Shown here in pieces: positions 1-9,029 of a stretch of 64,000 bases of DNA. The stretch comes from Microcoleus sp. FACHB-831 (GTDB lineage: Bacteria; Cyanobacteriota; Cyanobacteriia; Cyanobacteriales; FACHB-T130). The translations under genes and the position numbers were made by a program. Where the stretch lies: contig NZ_JACJON010000063.1 in assembly GCF_014695585.1 (NCBI RefSeq), positions 1-64,000 of the forward strand, read 5' to 3'. Each line of letters begins with the position of its first letter. The stretch's first letter is position 1. The notes under the pieces were generated by a model. That model worked only from the letters and a program-made list of their open reading frames with translations. It made no database searches and had not been told where the DNA came from.

Positions 1-305
1 AAGCATTTATTCGCGCTTGGTTTCAAGCTCAAGACTACTGGAAGGCGAATCCAGAGGAAAGCAAGACACTCATTGCGAAAACGCTATCCATCAAACCTGA
101 AGAAGTTTCCACCGATGGAGTCCAGTTGTTCACCTTACAAGACAACTTAAAAGCTTTTACTCCCGGTTCTACAGCCGAGTCGTTGTACCATACCGCCAAA
201 TTGTACGCCGACTTTTATATTCGCACTGGAGGGCTAAACACTGCGCCGGACATTCAAAAACTACTCGATCCGTCCTTTGTGCAGCAGTTGCAGCCAGGAA
301 GTTGA
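1..305 (+). CDS. ABC-type solute-binding protein, C-terminal part (cut by window edge)
   Basis: The reading frame is open from the window edge to a TGA at 303-305 and gives the last 100 residues of a periplasmic solute-binding protein of the NMT1/SsuA-like class. It is a close paralogue of the next gene: by eye about 82 of 100 residues are identical, including the stretches AFIRAWFQAQ and LQDNLKAFTPGST. The pair is therefore a tandem duplication. The N-terminus with any lipobox, and any permease or ATPase genes, would lie upstream of the window. The ligand is unknown; nitrate, sulfonate, taurine or pyrimidine-like compounds are typical for this fold. Confidence 0.85.
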   Translation, partial: AFIRAWFQAQDYWKANPEESKTLIAKTLSIKPEEVSTDGVQLFTLQDNLKAFTPGSTAESLYHTAKLYADFYIRTGGLNTAPDIQKLLDPSFVQQLQPGS

Positions 306-339
306 CCGCCTTGAGTCACACACATCAACAGGTTTTAGC

Positions 340-1341
340 ATGAAATCGAGATTTCTACGCTTTGTATCTCTTTTATTACTCAGCATTGTGCTAGTCACCG
401 CCTGCAATGGCACGACAACCGTAACTTCCCGCCAACAGTCTTTGCCTCTTAGGGTCGGATATAGTCTCTGGGCTGGACACTTTCCAATAGCGATCGCTCA
501 AGAAAAAGGGTTCTTCCAAGCGCAGGGTGTTAAAGTCGAACCCATTTATTCAGAAAACTTTCTCGTACCCGTGTCTAACTTCAGTGCTAATAAAAATGAT
601 GGGGTTGCTGTGCCATTAGGTAGCGTTATGAGTAAGCTTGGGCAAAACCCAGAGACAAAAATTGTTTTAGTAACTGACCAATCAGCTGGTGCTGACGCAA
701 TGGTAGTTCAGCGCGATATAAAAAGCGTGGCTGATTTGAAGGGCAAGCGAATCGGCACTAAGTTAGGTGATTTTGGAGAACTGTTTGTCACCAAGATACT
801 AGAAACTAAAGGTCTTTCTACTCAAGATGTCAGCTTAGTCAATATAGAAGCGGGAGCAATTCCAGCTTTCTTAAAAAGTGGTGAAATTCAAGCAGGGCAA
901 ACCTGGGAACCCTATGTGTCTCAAGCAGTCAAATCTGGGGCTAAAGTGCTATTCACCAGTAAGCAGATGCCTGGGTTGATTGCAGATGTCATCGTGTTTC
1001 AGGGCAATGTGCTACGCGATCGCCCTCAAGATGTGAAAGCATTTATTCGCGCTTGGTTCCAAGCCCAAAACTACTGGAAAGCTAATCCAGAAGAAAGCAA
1101 AGCAATAATTGCCAAAACCCTGAATATTAAACCTGAAACCATTTCAATAGACGGCATCCAGTTGTCTACTTTGCAAGACAACTTAAAGGCATTTACTCCA
1201 GGTTCAACAACAGAGTCGCTGTATCATACAGCTAAATTGTACGCCGACTTTTATACTCGCACAGGAGGGTTAAGCACTGCGCCTGACATTCAAAAACTGA
1301 TTAATCCGTCTTTTATTAAGCAGTTGCAAGGAGAAAGCTAA
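340..1341 (+). CDS. ABC-type solute-binding lipoprotein (NMT1/SsuA-like)
   Basis: Predicted periplasmic binding protein of 333 residues, tethered as a lipoprotein. The first 20 residues form a basic-hydrophobic signal ending in the lipobox VTAC, so Cys is the likely lipidation site. The mature part has the NMT1/SsuA-like layout, with LRVGYSLWAGHFPIAIAQEKG near the start. The frame is open back to a TTG at 277, inside the upstream gene, but the signal peptide fixes the ATG at 340. It follows its paralogue by 34 bp and precedes a histidine kinase by 2 bp. No permease or ATPase gene follows, so it may present ligand to the kinase rather than, or as well as, to a transporter. That role is inference. 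Confidence 0.88.
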   Translation: MKSRFLRFVSLLLLSIVLVTACNGTTTVTSRQQSLPLRVGYSLWAGHFPIAIAQEKGFFQAQGVKVEPIYSENFLVPVSNFSANKNDGVAVPLGSVMSKLGQNPETKIVLVTDQSAGADAMVVQRDIKSVADLKGKRIGTKLGDFGELFVTKILETKGLSTQDVSLVNIEAGAIPAFLKSGEIQAGQTWEPYVSQAVKSGAKVLFTSKQMPGLIADVIVFQGNVLRDRPQDVKAFIRAWFQAQNYWKANPEESKAIIAKTLNIKPETISIDGIQLSTLQDNLKAFTPGSTTESLYHTAKLYADFYTRTGGLSTAPDIQKLINPSFIKQLQGES

Positions 1342-1343
1342 CC

Positions 1344-3941
1344 GTGAAACCGTTCCACCTCTCTACCCTCCGCAGTAAGCTAATCTTTTCTTTCTTGGGC
1401 GTTGCCCTCCTCCCCCTGCTCGTGCTGGCATCCTGGAATCAACGAACTACGCAGCAAGCGCTAACCAAAAATGCCAACCAAACTCTCTTTGCAGCAGCAT
1501 CCCAAACTGCTTTGAGTATTGATGCTTTCATCACTAGCAATATGGATGCTGTCCGCGTGGAGGCTCAGTTACCAGTTTTAGGCAAATATTTAAGTTTAAC
1601 TGTCAAAGAAAGACAACGTATTACCGCAGAAGTTGAGGCGACCTTACTCTCTCTCAGCCGTAAAGATACTTTGAATATCTCCTCATACGCCCTACTCGAC
1701 GATCGGGGGCGAGATGTTATTGATACATTTACACCGGATATAGGGAAAGACAAATCAGACCGGGATTACTTTCGAGAACCACTTAAAACAGGCTTACCTT
1801 ATGTCTCCCCCATCACTTATTCCCCAACCAATAATACGGCTAGTCTTTATTTCAGCAGCCCGGTGCGGAATGCGTCTGGGAAGACGATCGGCGTCCTGCG
1901 TATCCGTTATAACGCTGCCGTAGTTCAACGATTAGTTACTCAAAATAGCGACATAATAGCAGGACGCGATTCGTTTGCGATTTTGCTTGATGAAAACCAC
2001 ATCCGTTTAGCTCACGGCAACGCACCAGAATTAACTTTTAAATCGGTGACGCCATTACCGCCTGCCCAAGTGAAAGCTTTGCAAGCAGCGGGACGGTTGC
2101 CGCATCGGTCGATGGCAGACCTCTCTACGAATCTGCCTGCTTTTGAGCGCGGTCTGGCAAACGCTACAAAAACCCCTTTCTTTACAACCCCCGTAGACGC
2201 TACTAGCAAGCTGGATTCAGCAGCAGCGGTTAAGTTAAAGACGCAAACCTGGTTTGTGGTTTTCGTCCAACCGCAAGCGGTATTTTTAGCGCCAATTGAA
2301 GCTCAAATCCGCGACACTTTGTTGCTTGCTTTGATTATTGCAGGTGCAGTTGTCATCACTGCTGTGACGACCGGACAACTGCTAGCTAAACCTTTGATTT
2401 ACCTAACTGACAGCGTTAGCGAATTTACTGCTGGCAACCTCGCAGCTCGTGCTTACATTAAATCAAAGGACGAAATTGGCCTCTTAGCCTTCAGTTTTAA
2501 TAAGATGGCAGAGCAGGTCGGTAAACTACTCCAGGGTTTAGAAGAGCGCACCCGCGAACTAGAGGCGAGTCAACGTGTAACCGTTGCGGTGAGCGAACTT
2601 TCGCGATCGCTCCTAGACTCGGAACTGCTGTTGCGCGAGGCGATCGCTTTAATGAAAAATCGCTTCGGCCTAGACTATGTTCAAATTTATCTGTTAGATA
2701 AATCTACGCACCAACTGCTCGCACGGGTTGACTCTGGCAACCACGATAGGATCGGGCAAGATCTAATTATCTCCCTCGACTGCGATCGCAGCGTGGTAGC
2801 CCGTGCAGCCCGAAACTATGAAACAATCTGGCTCAATGATAGCGACGCTGCATCAGTTGTGGCGGTGCCGCTGATCGCGCGGGGTACTCTACTTGGGGTA
2901 CTTAACATTGAAGATAAACGTAGCGATCGCTTTAGTCAAACCGATCTCGAAACCTTCAACACTCTAGCTGGACAAATTGCCACCGCGCTGGAAAATGCCC
3001 GCCTATTTGAGGAGATCCAAAAGGCTGAAGCGCAATATCGCGACAAAGCCAAAGAGTTGGAGCAAACGCTACACGAGCTGCAACAAACTCAAAGCCAATT
3101 AATTCAGACTGAAAAAATGTCTTCGCTGGGTCATTTGGTGGCTGGAGTTGCCCATGAAATCAATAATCCAGTTAACTTTATTTATGGCAACGTCACGCCT
3201 GCCAATCAATACCTTGAGGAGTTACTAGATTTGGTGCATCTGTACCAGCGACACTACCCCACTCCCTCATTTGAAATTCAAGAGCATATTGAAAACATTG
3301 AACTCGACTTCCTCGCTGAGGACTTTCAGAAAATTCTGTCTTCTATGAAACTTGGCGCAGAACGGATTCGTCAAATTGTTCTTTCTTTGAGGAACTTCTC
3401 CCGTTTGGATGAAGCCCAGATGAAAGCAGTTGATATCCACGAGGGGATCGATAATACCCTCGTTATTTTGCAAAATCAACTCAAACATAAGCCGGGACAT
3501 CCTGAAATTTTGGTTATTAAAGAATATGGAAATTTGCCTTTAGTCGAGTGCTATGCCGGACAACTAAATCAAGTTTTTATGAATCTTCTTACTAATGCCA
3601 TTGATGCTATAGATGATTACAATAATAAACGCTTGCCAGAAGAAATTAAACACAACCCCGGTAAGATCTGCATTCATACAAGGGTGGGGACAAGAGGACA
3701 AGTTCCCCATCCTCAATTTGTAGAAATCCGAATTATTGATAATGGTTTGGGTATAACGCCAGAAGTTCAGCAAAGATTATTTGACCCATTTTTCACGACG
3801 AAAAAAATTGGCAAAGGAACTGGGCTTGGTTTAGCGATTAGCTACCAAATTGTTGTTGACAAACATGGGGGGAAATTGCAATGTATTTCAGCACCCGGTA
3901 AAGGTGCTGAGTTCATAATTCAGATTCCCACTAAAATTTAG
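1344..3941 (+). CDS. Membrane histidine kinase (CACHE-HAMP-GAF-HisKA-HATPase)
   Basis: Sensor kinase of 865 residues with a GTG start preceded by AAGGAG at about 1328-1333. Order of parts: TM about 12-31, a large extracytoplasmic dCACHE-like sensor about 35-315, TM about 322-345, HAMP about 345-397, GAF about 420-555, coiled coil about 555-590, HisKA with phospho-acceptor His604 in HEINNP, and HATPase with N-box NLLTNAIDA, G1 DNGLGI (Asp799) and G2 GKGTGLGL (about 823). All key catalytic motifs are present, so it should be active. It begins 2 bp after the binding-protein gene, implying co-transcription and possible ligand hand-off to the CACHE domain. No response regulator lies next to it within the window. 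Confidence 0.93.
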   Translation: MKPFHLSTLRSKLIFSFLGVALLPLLVLASWNQRTTQQALTKNANQTLFAAASQTALSIDAFITSNMDAVRVEAQLPVLGKYLSLTVKERQRITAEVEATLLSLSRKDTLNISSYALLDDRGRDVIDTFTPDIGKDKSDRDYFREPLKTGLPYVSPITYSPTNNTASLYFSSPVRNASGKTIGVLRIRYNAAVVQRLVTQNSDIIAGRDSFAILLDENHIRLAHGNAPELTFKSVTPLPPAQVKALQAAGRLPHRSMADLSTNLPAFERGLANATKTPFFTTPVDATSKLDSAAAVKLKTQTWFVVFVQPQAVFLAPIEAQIRDTLLLALIIAGAVVITAVTTGQLLAKPLIYLTDSVSEFTAGNLAARAYIKSKDEIGLLAFSFNKMAEQVGKLLQGLEERTRELEASQRVTVAVSELSRSLLDSELLLREAIALMKNRFGLDYVQIYLLDKSTHQLLARVDSGNHDRIGQDLIISLDCDRSVVARAARNYETIWLNDSDAASVVAVPLIARGTLLGVLNIEDKRSDRFSQTDLETFNTLAGQIATALENARLFEEIQKAEAQYRDKAKELEQTLHELQQTQSQLIQTEKMSSLGHLVAGVAHEINNPVNFIYGNVTPANQYLEELLDLVHLYQRHYPTPSFEIQEHIENIELDFLAEDFQKILSSMKLGAERIRQIVLSLRNFSRLDEAQMKAVDIHEGIDNTLVILQNQLKHKPGHPEILVIKEYGNLPLVECYAGQLNQVFMNLLTNAIDAIDDYNNKRLPEEIKHNPGKICIHTRVGTRGQVPHPQFVEIRIIDNGLGITPEVQQRLFDPFFTTKKIGKGTGLGLAISYQIVVDKHGGKLQCISAPGKGAEFIIQIPTKI

Positions 3942-3942
3942 C

Positions 3943-4431
3943 CTAACCTTTAGCCGCAAGAATCGCGATCGCATCGCCTTCTACGCGACAAATCCGCCAA
4001 TCTGGTAAGACTGAAGCACCCATACGACGATAAAAAGCGATCGCTGGCTCGTTCCAATCCAAAACACTCCATTCCAACCGTCCGCAGTCGCGTTCAACTG
4101 CTAACCGCGCCAGATATCCCAGCAGTTCTTTCCCTATTCCCTGACGGCGGTACTCTGGTAAAACAAACAAATCTTCGAGATAAATTCCCGGCTTGGTTAG
4201 AAAGGTCGAATAGTTATGAAAAAATAGGGCAAAGCCAACCGCTTGCCCAGCATATTCAGCTAGAATCGCCTCTACATAAGAGCGATCGCCAAAAAGGTGT
4301 TTGTTGAGCGCATCAACACTACCAGTGACAGCGTGAGATAGTTTCTCGTACTCCGCCAACGCTTTTATTAAATTAAACAGGGCAGGTACATCACTTGGCT
4401 GGGCTGGGCGCAAAGTTAAATTGGAAGACAT
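3943..4431 (-). CDS. GNAT-family N-acetyltransferase (SAT-like)
   Basis: Acetyl-CoA-dependent N-acetyltransferase of 162 residues, a normal single-domain length. The acetyl-CoA loop motif is visible as RRQGIGKELL, preceded by the strand GIYLEDLFVLPEYR, which is typical of the diamine (spermidine/spermine) acetyltransferase-like branch. The substrate cannot be assigned. The gene is convergent with the histidine kinase with one base between their stop codons. The upstream side carries heptamer repeats that separate it from the sigma-factor gene. Confidence 0.88.
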   Translation of the reverse strand: MSSNLTLRPAQPSDVPALFNLIKALAEYEKLSHAVTGSVDALNKHLFGDRSYVEAILAEYAGQAVGFALFFHNYSTFLTKPGIYLEDLFVLPEYRRQGIGKELLGYLARLAVERDCGRLEWSVLDWNEPAIAFYRRMGASVLPDWRICRVEGDAIAILAAKG

Positions 4432-4438
4432 CTGTCAA

Positions 4439-4598
4439 TTTTAGATTTTAGATTTTAGATTTTAGATTATCCTCCAAAATCCCAAATCCTTGTCTGCCAA
4501 TCTTAAAGCTGAAGTGGATAGTTGGACAGTGCCCACCGTACTGAAGGGGCAATTTTAGATTTTAGATTATCCTCCAAAATCCCCAATCCTAAATCCTA
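4439..4598. repeat. Duplicated heptamer-repeat block (TTTTAGA)n
   Basis: Two copies of a composite repeat lie in this gap. Each has tandem TTTTAGA heptamers (four units at 4439-4468, two or more at 4553-4568) followed by ATTATCCTCCAAAATCCC and an AATCCT tail. Such short tandem heptamers are characteristic of filamentous cyanobacteria. The second copy ends at the stop codon of the sigma-factor gene, so it may form part of that gene's 3' end. Confidence 0.85.
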
Positions 4599-5702
4599 GC
4601 TGAGCCAACCTTTCAAGCGTTTGGCAATTTGGGGGCGGCGCAGTTTTCGCATCGCTTTGCTTTGAATTTGACGCACCCGTTCGCGAGACAGATTGAACAA
4701 ACAGCCCACTTCTTCTAGCGTGTAGGGTTCGCTGCTAGTCAAACCATAACGCAAAGCAATAACATCTTTCTCCCTCTCAGTCAGTACGTCGCCCAAAACC
4801 TCCCAAATTTCTTGGCGCATCATGGATTCGCTCATCTGATCTTCGGGAGACTGGTTATCGCTATCTTCGAGCAAGTCTACCAGTTCCGTCTCAGCGCCCT
4901 TACCAACTCTATGGTTTAGAGAGAGCGATCGCCTCCTCAACTGCAACAACTGGCGCAGATGTTCTGGCGAAATTTCCAGCGCCACTGCCATCTCCTCCTC
5001 GCTGGGATTGCGATGCAGCTTTTGCTTCAATTCCCGCTGGGCTTTTTTAAGTTTATTTAGCTTCTCGACAATGTGAATCGGCAATCTAATTGTCCGCGCA
5101 TCATTTGCTATAGTCCGCGTGATTGCCTGACGAATCCACCAATAGGCATAAGTAGAAAACTTGTAACCTTTATCTGGATCGAACTTTTCCGTAGCTCGAT
5201 TTAATCCCAGTGCGCCTTCCTGAATCAAATCTAGGAATTGAACGCCCCTATTCAAATACCTTTTAGCAATTGAAACTACCAGGCGCAAATTCGAGCGAAT
5301 CATCTTGCGTTTAGCCACGCGACCGCGATATAGGCGATGTTCCAGCTGTTTTTCTGTCATTCCAGCTGCGGCAGCGACTTCTGCTTTGGAAGCCCCGTGT
5401 CCCAACTCTTTACGCAAGCGTTTTTCCAGCGCTTCAAATTCCACTAAAAATTGCACGCGATGGGCTAACTCTACCTCTTCTTCTGGTTTGAGTAGCGGAT
5501 AGCGTGCCATTTCCTTAAAAAATGCTCCTACCGTATCATCGGAGACACTTTTGCGATATCCAGATGGGCGTGCTTCTGCCAATTCTTCCGCCAAATCTCC
5601 TAGTTCTGCTTCAACAGCACTAAGGTCGGTTTCTTCGAGATCGGGAGTAATATCGACTGTAGATTCGAGCGGTTCGATTCCGGTTAACGAGGCAATATTC
5701 AT
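4596..5702 (-). CDS. RNA polymerase sigma-70 factor (RpoD/SigA family, group 1/2)
   Basis: Primary-type sigma factor of 368 residues. Region 1.2 is at about 57-90 (DTVGAFFKEMARYPLLKPEE). Region 2 is at about 134-200, with the core-binding and -10 recognition segment FSTYAYWWIRQAITR. Region 3 follows, and region 4 is at about 308-360 with the helix-turn-helix LSRERVRQIQ. The length and the lack of a long N-terminal region 1.1 fit a cyanobacterial group 2 factor (a SigC-like assignment is possible but not secure). Group 2 factors usually serve stress or nutrient programmes. A strong inverted repeat lies about 75 bp upstream of the ATG. Confidence 0.95.
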   Translation of the reverse strand: MNIASLTGIEPLESTVDITPDLEETDLSAVEAELGDLAEELAEARPSGYRKSVSDDTVGAFFKEMARYPLLKPEEEVELAHRVQFLVEFEALEKRLRKELGHGASKAEVAAAAGMTEKQLEHRLYRGRVAKRKMIRSNLRLVVSIAKRYLNRGVQFLDLIQEGALGLNRATEKFDPDKGYKFSTYAYWWIRQAITRTIANDARTIRLPIHIVEKLNKLKKAQRELKQKLHRNPSEEEMAVALEISPEHLRQLLQLRRRSLSLNHRVGKGAETELVDLLEDSDNQSPEDQMSESMMRQEIWEVLGDVLTEREKDVIALRYGLTSSEPYTLEEVGCLFNLSRERVRQIQSKAMRKLRRPQIAKRLKGWLS

Positions 5703-6388
5703 AACAAGCTCTTAGTATGGTTGGATAAACCGAGGGTTTTAGAACGGCTGCTCTGTATCTATGTAATGTTTACCGATAGCGTTTGCACAAACGCTACCAA
5801 GAGTCTGCTTGTACATATCCGTAGCGGACTGTACCTATACCGGGTATTTGCGACCCAGCGTCAAATTTTTTCTGTCGGAATTTTGCTAATCTTGATGTTT
5901 AAAACCATATCCCGACGGGCTATTAATGTCTGGGCGCGAAAATTGAAGATTGATTCCCCAAATAGAGGAAATTTGAAAATAATGTTTTCAAGGCTATCAA
6001 AAATTGCGCTGCTGATTGTCCTCCTGACTACAAAAATGTAAAAAGTTTTTTGTTTGTGCGATTTTTTGAAAATTAGCGCCCATCAGTAAAGGTTATCCTT
6101 CACTCAAGGCTAAAATGAGGAATTTTCTAGAAAAAGTAAGCAATACTACTCTAACTGAGTACATTTGCTACCTTTAATCTTTCCTCAGCGATGGAAGCTT
6201 TAAGCTTTTTAAAATTAAGTTGGTTACGAAAACAGGATCTCATATAATTCATAGCTTCACTCTCTATCAATGGTCAGAAAAGCACAAAGTCGTCAGGCAT
6301 CGGAGATAAATATTATTAGTCGTTGGTTCAGCTAAAATAAATTGATCTAAAAAATCCGCCATTCGAGAGATCTTGAGACTAAACCCCC
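5703..6388. other. Intergenic region between sigma gene and priA
   Basis: Divergent promoter region of 686 bp between the sigma-factor gene (minus) and priA (plus). Apart from the inverted repeat at 5777-5796, I see only AT-rich sequence. A plus-strand frame at 5721-6041 begins with TTG, has no ribosome binding site and no recognisable features, so it is not called. Confidence 0.6.
5777..5796. promoter_or_regulatory. Inverted repeat upstream of the sigma-factor gene
   Basis: The sequence TAGCGTTTGCACAAACGCTA has perfect 9-bp arms around a 2-base centre. It lies 75-94 bp upstream of the sigma-factor start codon (minus strand), a position suited to an operator. Its size and symmetry fit a dimeric repressor or activator site. 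The binding protein is unknown, and a chance or repeat origin is possible. Confidence 0.5.
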
Positions 6389-8917
6389 ATGTCAAATCAG
6401 TATTTTGGTCTATATCCTCTGGTTGTGGCCGAGCCTGGGGGTTCATACGATACAAATTTGGCCGCCGTTGGTTTTGTAGAAGTTTTGGTAGATTGTCCGG
6501 GGGCGCAGGGACTATATACTTATAGGCTACCCGCTGAGTTGGAAGTAAGCCCCGGAGATATTCTGAGCGTGCCGTTTGGCCCGCAGCAGGTGGGAGCGAT
6601 CGCTATCCGTCTTTTATCCGATCCGCCAGCAGATTTCCCAATCGAAAAAATTAAAAATGTAGAGGATGTAGCCGCTAAAGGGTTTTTCCCCCCTTGCTAC
6701 TGGGAATTGCTAAATCGACTGGCTAACTACTACTATACGCCGCTAATTCAAGTGATTAAAGTAGCCCTTCCGCCTGGGTTGCTGGGGCGATCGCAACGGA
6801 GAATCCGCCTCAAAGATGAGCGATCGCCAGGGGGAACGGGAGCAGATGCTTTTCTAAGTCCAGCAGCGCGTCAAATTCTGCAACTCCTGCAATCTCAACC
6901 AGATGGAGACTATAGCTGGCAATACCTCCAGCGCGGGGTAAAAGGAGCGTATCGCGGCTTGCGCGAGTTGTTGCGCTCTGGTTGGGTGGAAAGCTACATG
7001 GAAGCTCCCAGAACCCAAAAACCGAAACTTCAGAAAGCGGTAACGCTAATAGTCGATGAATTCCCGGCTGAGGTGACGGTTCGCCAAAGGGAAATTTTGG
7101 AAGTGCTGCGGCGTCGCGGGGGCGATTTGTGGCAGACTGAGTTATTGCAGATTTGTAATGCCAGTTCCTCGACGCTCAAGACCCTAGAACAAAAAGGCTG
7201 CGTTGTCATTCAAGAGCGGGAATTGTTGCGGACATCGGCGGAACCAGTTTTGGCAGGCGATCGCCCGAAGGACTTGACAAAATCTCAGTCAGATGCACTA
7301 AAAGTCATAACGGGGTTATCGGGATTTGCCCAAGTGTTGTTGCACGGGGTAACGGGGAGCGGGAAGACAGAAGTATACTTGCAGGCGATCGCTCCCATAC
7401 TCGCACGGGGGCAATCTGCCCTAGTCCTAGTTCCTGAAATTGGCCTGACGCCGCAACTTACAGACAGATTCCGCGCCAGATTTGGTAACAAAGTTTGCGT
7501 CTATCACAGCGCCCTTTCCGATGGCGAACGCTACGACACTTGGCGGCAAATGCTTACCGGAACCGCCCAGGTAGTAATTGGCACTCGCTCCGCCGTGTTC
7601 GCTCCGCTACCAAATTTGGGTTTAATACTCTTAGATGAAGAACACGACGACAGCTTCAAGCAAGACCAACCAGCCCCCACCTACCACGCCCGCACGGTTG
7701 CGCTGTGGCGTGCTGAGTTAGAGAATTGTCCGCTTGTTCTGGGTTCAGCTACCCCATCCCTAGAGACTTGGATAGAGGTAAGGGGAGCGGAGGACGAGGA
7801 AGCAGCCGAAAATCCAAAATCTTATTATCTTTCTTTGCCAGAGCGCATCCAATCGCGACCTTTGCCGCCAGTGGAAATAGTGGATATGAGGCAGGAGTTG
7901 CAGCAGGGGAACCGCTCAATATTTAGTAGGTCGCTGCATGATGCGTTGCAACAACTGCAAGATGAGGGCAAGCAGGGGATTTTATTTATCCATCGACGGG
8001 GACACAGTACCTTCGTTTCTTGTCGGAGTTGCGGCAATCCTATAGAGTGCCCTAACTGCGACGTATCGCTGGCATATCATCACACCCACGAGGGAGCGCC
8101 GGAACTGTTGCGGTGTCATTACTGTAACTTCGTGCGATCGCAGCCTCAAAGTTGCCCAGAATGCAGTTCCCCCTATCTAAAATTCTTCGGTAGCGGCACG
8201 CAGCGAGTCGCGCAGGAATTAGCCCAACAGTTCCCCGATTTACGCTTAATCCGATTTGACAGCGACACGACTCGCACTAAAGGAGCGCACCGCACCCTGC
8301 TAACGCGATTTGCCAACAAAGAAGCTGATTTATTAGTTGGCACGCAAATGCTCACCAAAGGGTTAGATTTACCGCAAGTGACGCTTGTGGGAGTTGTCGC
8401 CGCCGATGGATTGCTGCATCTACCAGACTATCGGGCGTCAGAAAGGGCGTTTCAAACTCTAACTCAGGTTGCAGGTCGGTCGGGTCGAGGCGATGACCCA
8501 GGTCGAGTAATTATTCAAACATACTCGCCAGAACACGCAGTAATTGAGGCAGTGCGGCGGCACGAGCATGCATCGTTTGTTGAGACAGAATTAATACAAC
8601 GAGCGATGCTGAACTACCCGCCTTACGGTCGGTTGATTCTGTTGAAGTTAAGCAGCTTAGATGCAACAGAAGTAGCCAACGCTGCCCAGATAGTTGCAGC
8701 ATCTTTGCGTACAGAAGAGGAGGGGCAAACTAGATATGAGATTTTGGGGCCAGCACCAGCGGGTATTATGCGAGTGGCTAATAAGTATCGCTGGCAGATT
8801 TTGGTAAAATTTGATGCCTCCGCGCTGCCCTCTTTGCCAGATTGGAATGAAGTGCGATCGCTCTGTCCTCCTGAAGTCAGCTTGACAATTGATGTTGACC
8901 CGCTGAATCTGATGTGA
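6389..8917 (+). CDS. priA: Primosomal protein N' (replication restart helicase PriA)
   Basis: DNA helicase of 842 residues that reloads the replisome at stalled forks. The N-terminal 3' DNA-binding domain is followed by a winged-helix segment. The superfamily 2 helicase core has Walker A GVTGSGKTE at about 320 and the Walker B box DEEH at about 417. The PriA zinc region (about 545-593) shows paired cysteines in CRSCGNPIECPNC, CHYC and CPEC. The helicase C-terminal lobe with VAGRSGRGDDPG follows. All expected motifs are intact. The start is the ATG at 6389, leading into the conserved segment VEVLVDCPGAQGLYTYRLP. It is transcribed alone. Confidence 0.97.
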   Translation: MSNQYFGLYPLVVAEPGGSYDTNLAAVGFVEVLVDCPGAQGLYTYRLPAELEVSPGDILSVPFGPQQVGAIAIRLLSDPPADFPIEKIKNVEDVAAKGFFPPCYWELLNRLANYYYTPLIQVIKVALPPGLLGRSQRRIRLKDERSPGGTGADAFLSPAARQILQLLQSQPDGDYSWQYLQRGVKGAYRGLRELLRSGWVESYMEAPRTQKPKLQKAVTLIVDEFPAEVTVRQREILEVLRRRGGDLWQTELLQICNASSSTLKTLEQKGCVVIQERELLRTSAEPVLAGDRPKDLTKSQSDALKVITGLSGFAQVLLHGVTGSGKTEVYLQAIAPILARGQSALVLVPEIGLTPQLTDRFRARFGNKVCVYHSALSDGERYDTWRQMLTGTAQVVIGTRSAVFAPLPNLGLILLDEEHDDSFKQDQPAPTYHARTVALWRAELENCPLVLGSATPSLETWIEVRGAEDEEAAENPKSYYLSLPERIQSRPLPPVEIVDMRQELQQGNRSIFSRSLHDALQQLQDEGKQGILFIHRRGHSTFVSCRSCGNPIECPNCDVSLAYHHTHEGAPELLRCHYCNFVRSQPQSCPECSSPYLKFFGSGTQRVAQELAQQFPDLRLIRFDSDTTRTKGAHRTLLTRFANKEADLLVGTQMLTKGLDLPQVTLVGVVAADGLLHLPDYRASERAFQTLTQVAGRSGRGDDPGRVIIQTYSPEHAVIEAVRRHEHASFVETELIQRAMLNYPPYGRLILLKLSSLDATEVANAAQIVAASLRTEEEGQTRYEILGPAPAGIMRVANKYRWQILVKFDASALPSLPDWNEVRSLCPPEVSLTIDVDPLNLM

Positions 8918-9029
8918 TGGTAGCAGGTTAGTTTCTTTAGTGGTGGGCATCGCCGGACTAATGTTCGCTGCTGACCATCAAAGTTAAATCTGCTGTATGC
9001 AACGTCTCTAGTGTTATTTGGGGCGATCG

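Noticed and set aside
5721-6041. Plus-strand ORF of 106 codons upstream of priA
   Set aside because: TTG start, no ribosome binding site, no recognisable features, and it overlaps the inverted repeat and promoter region of the sigma gene.
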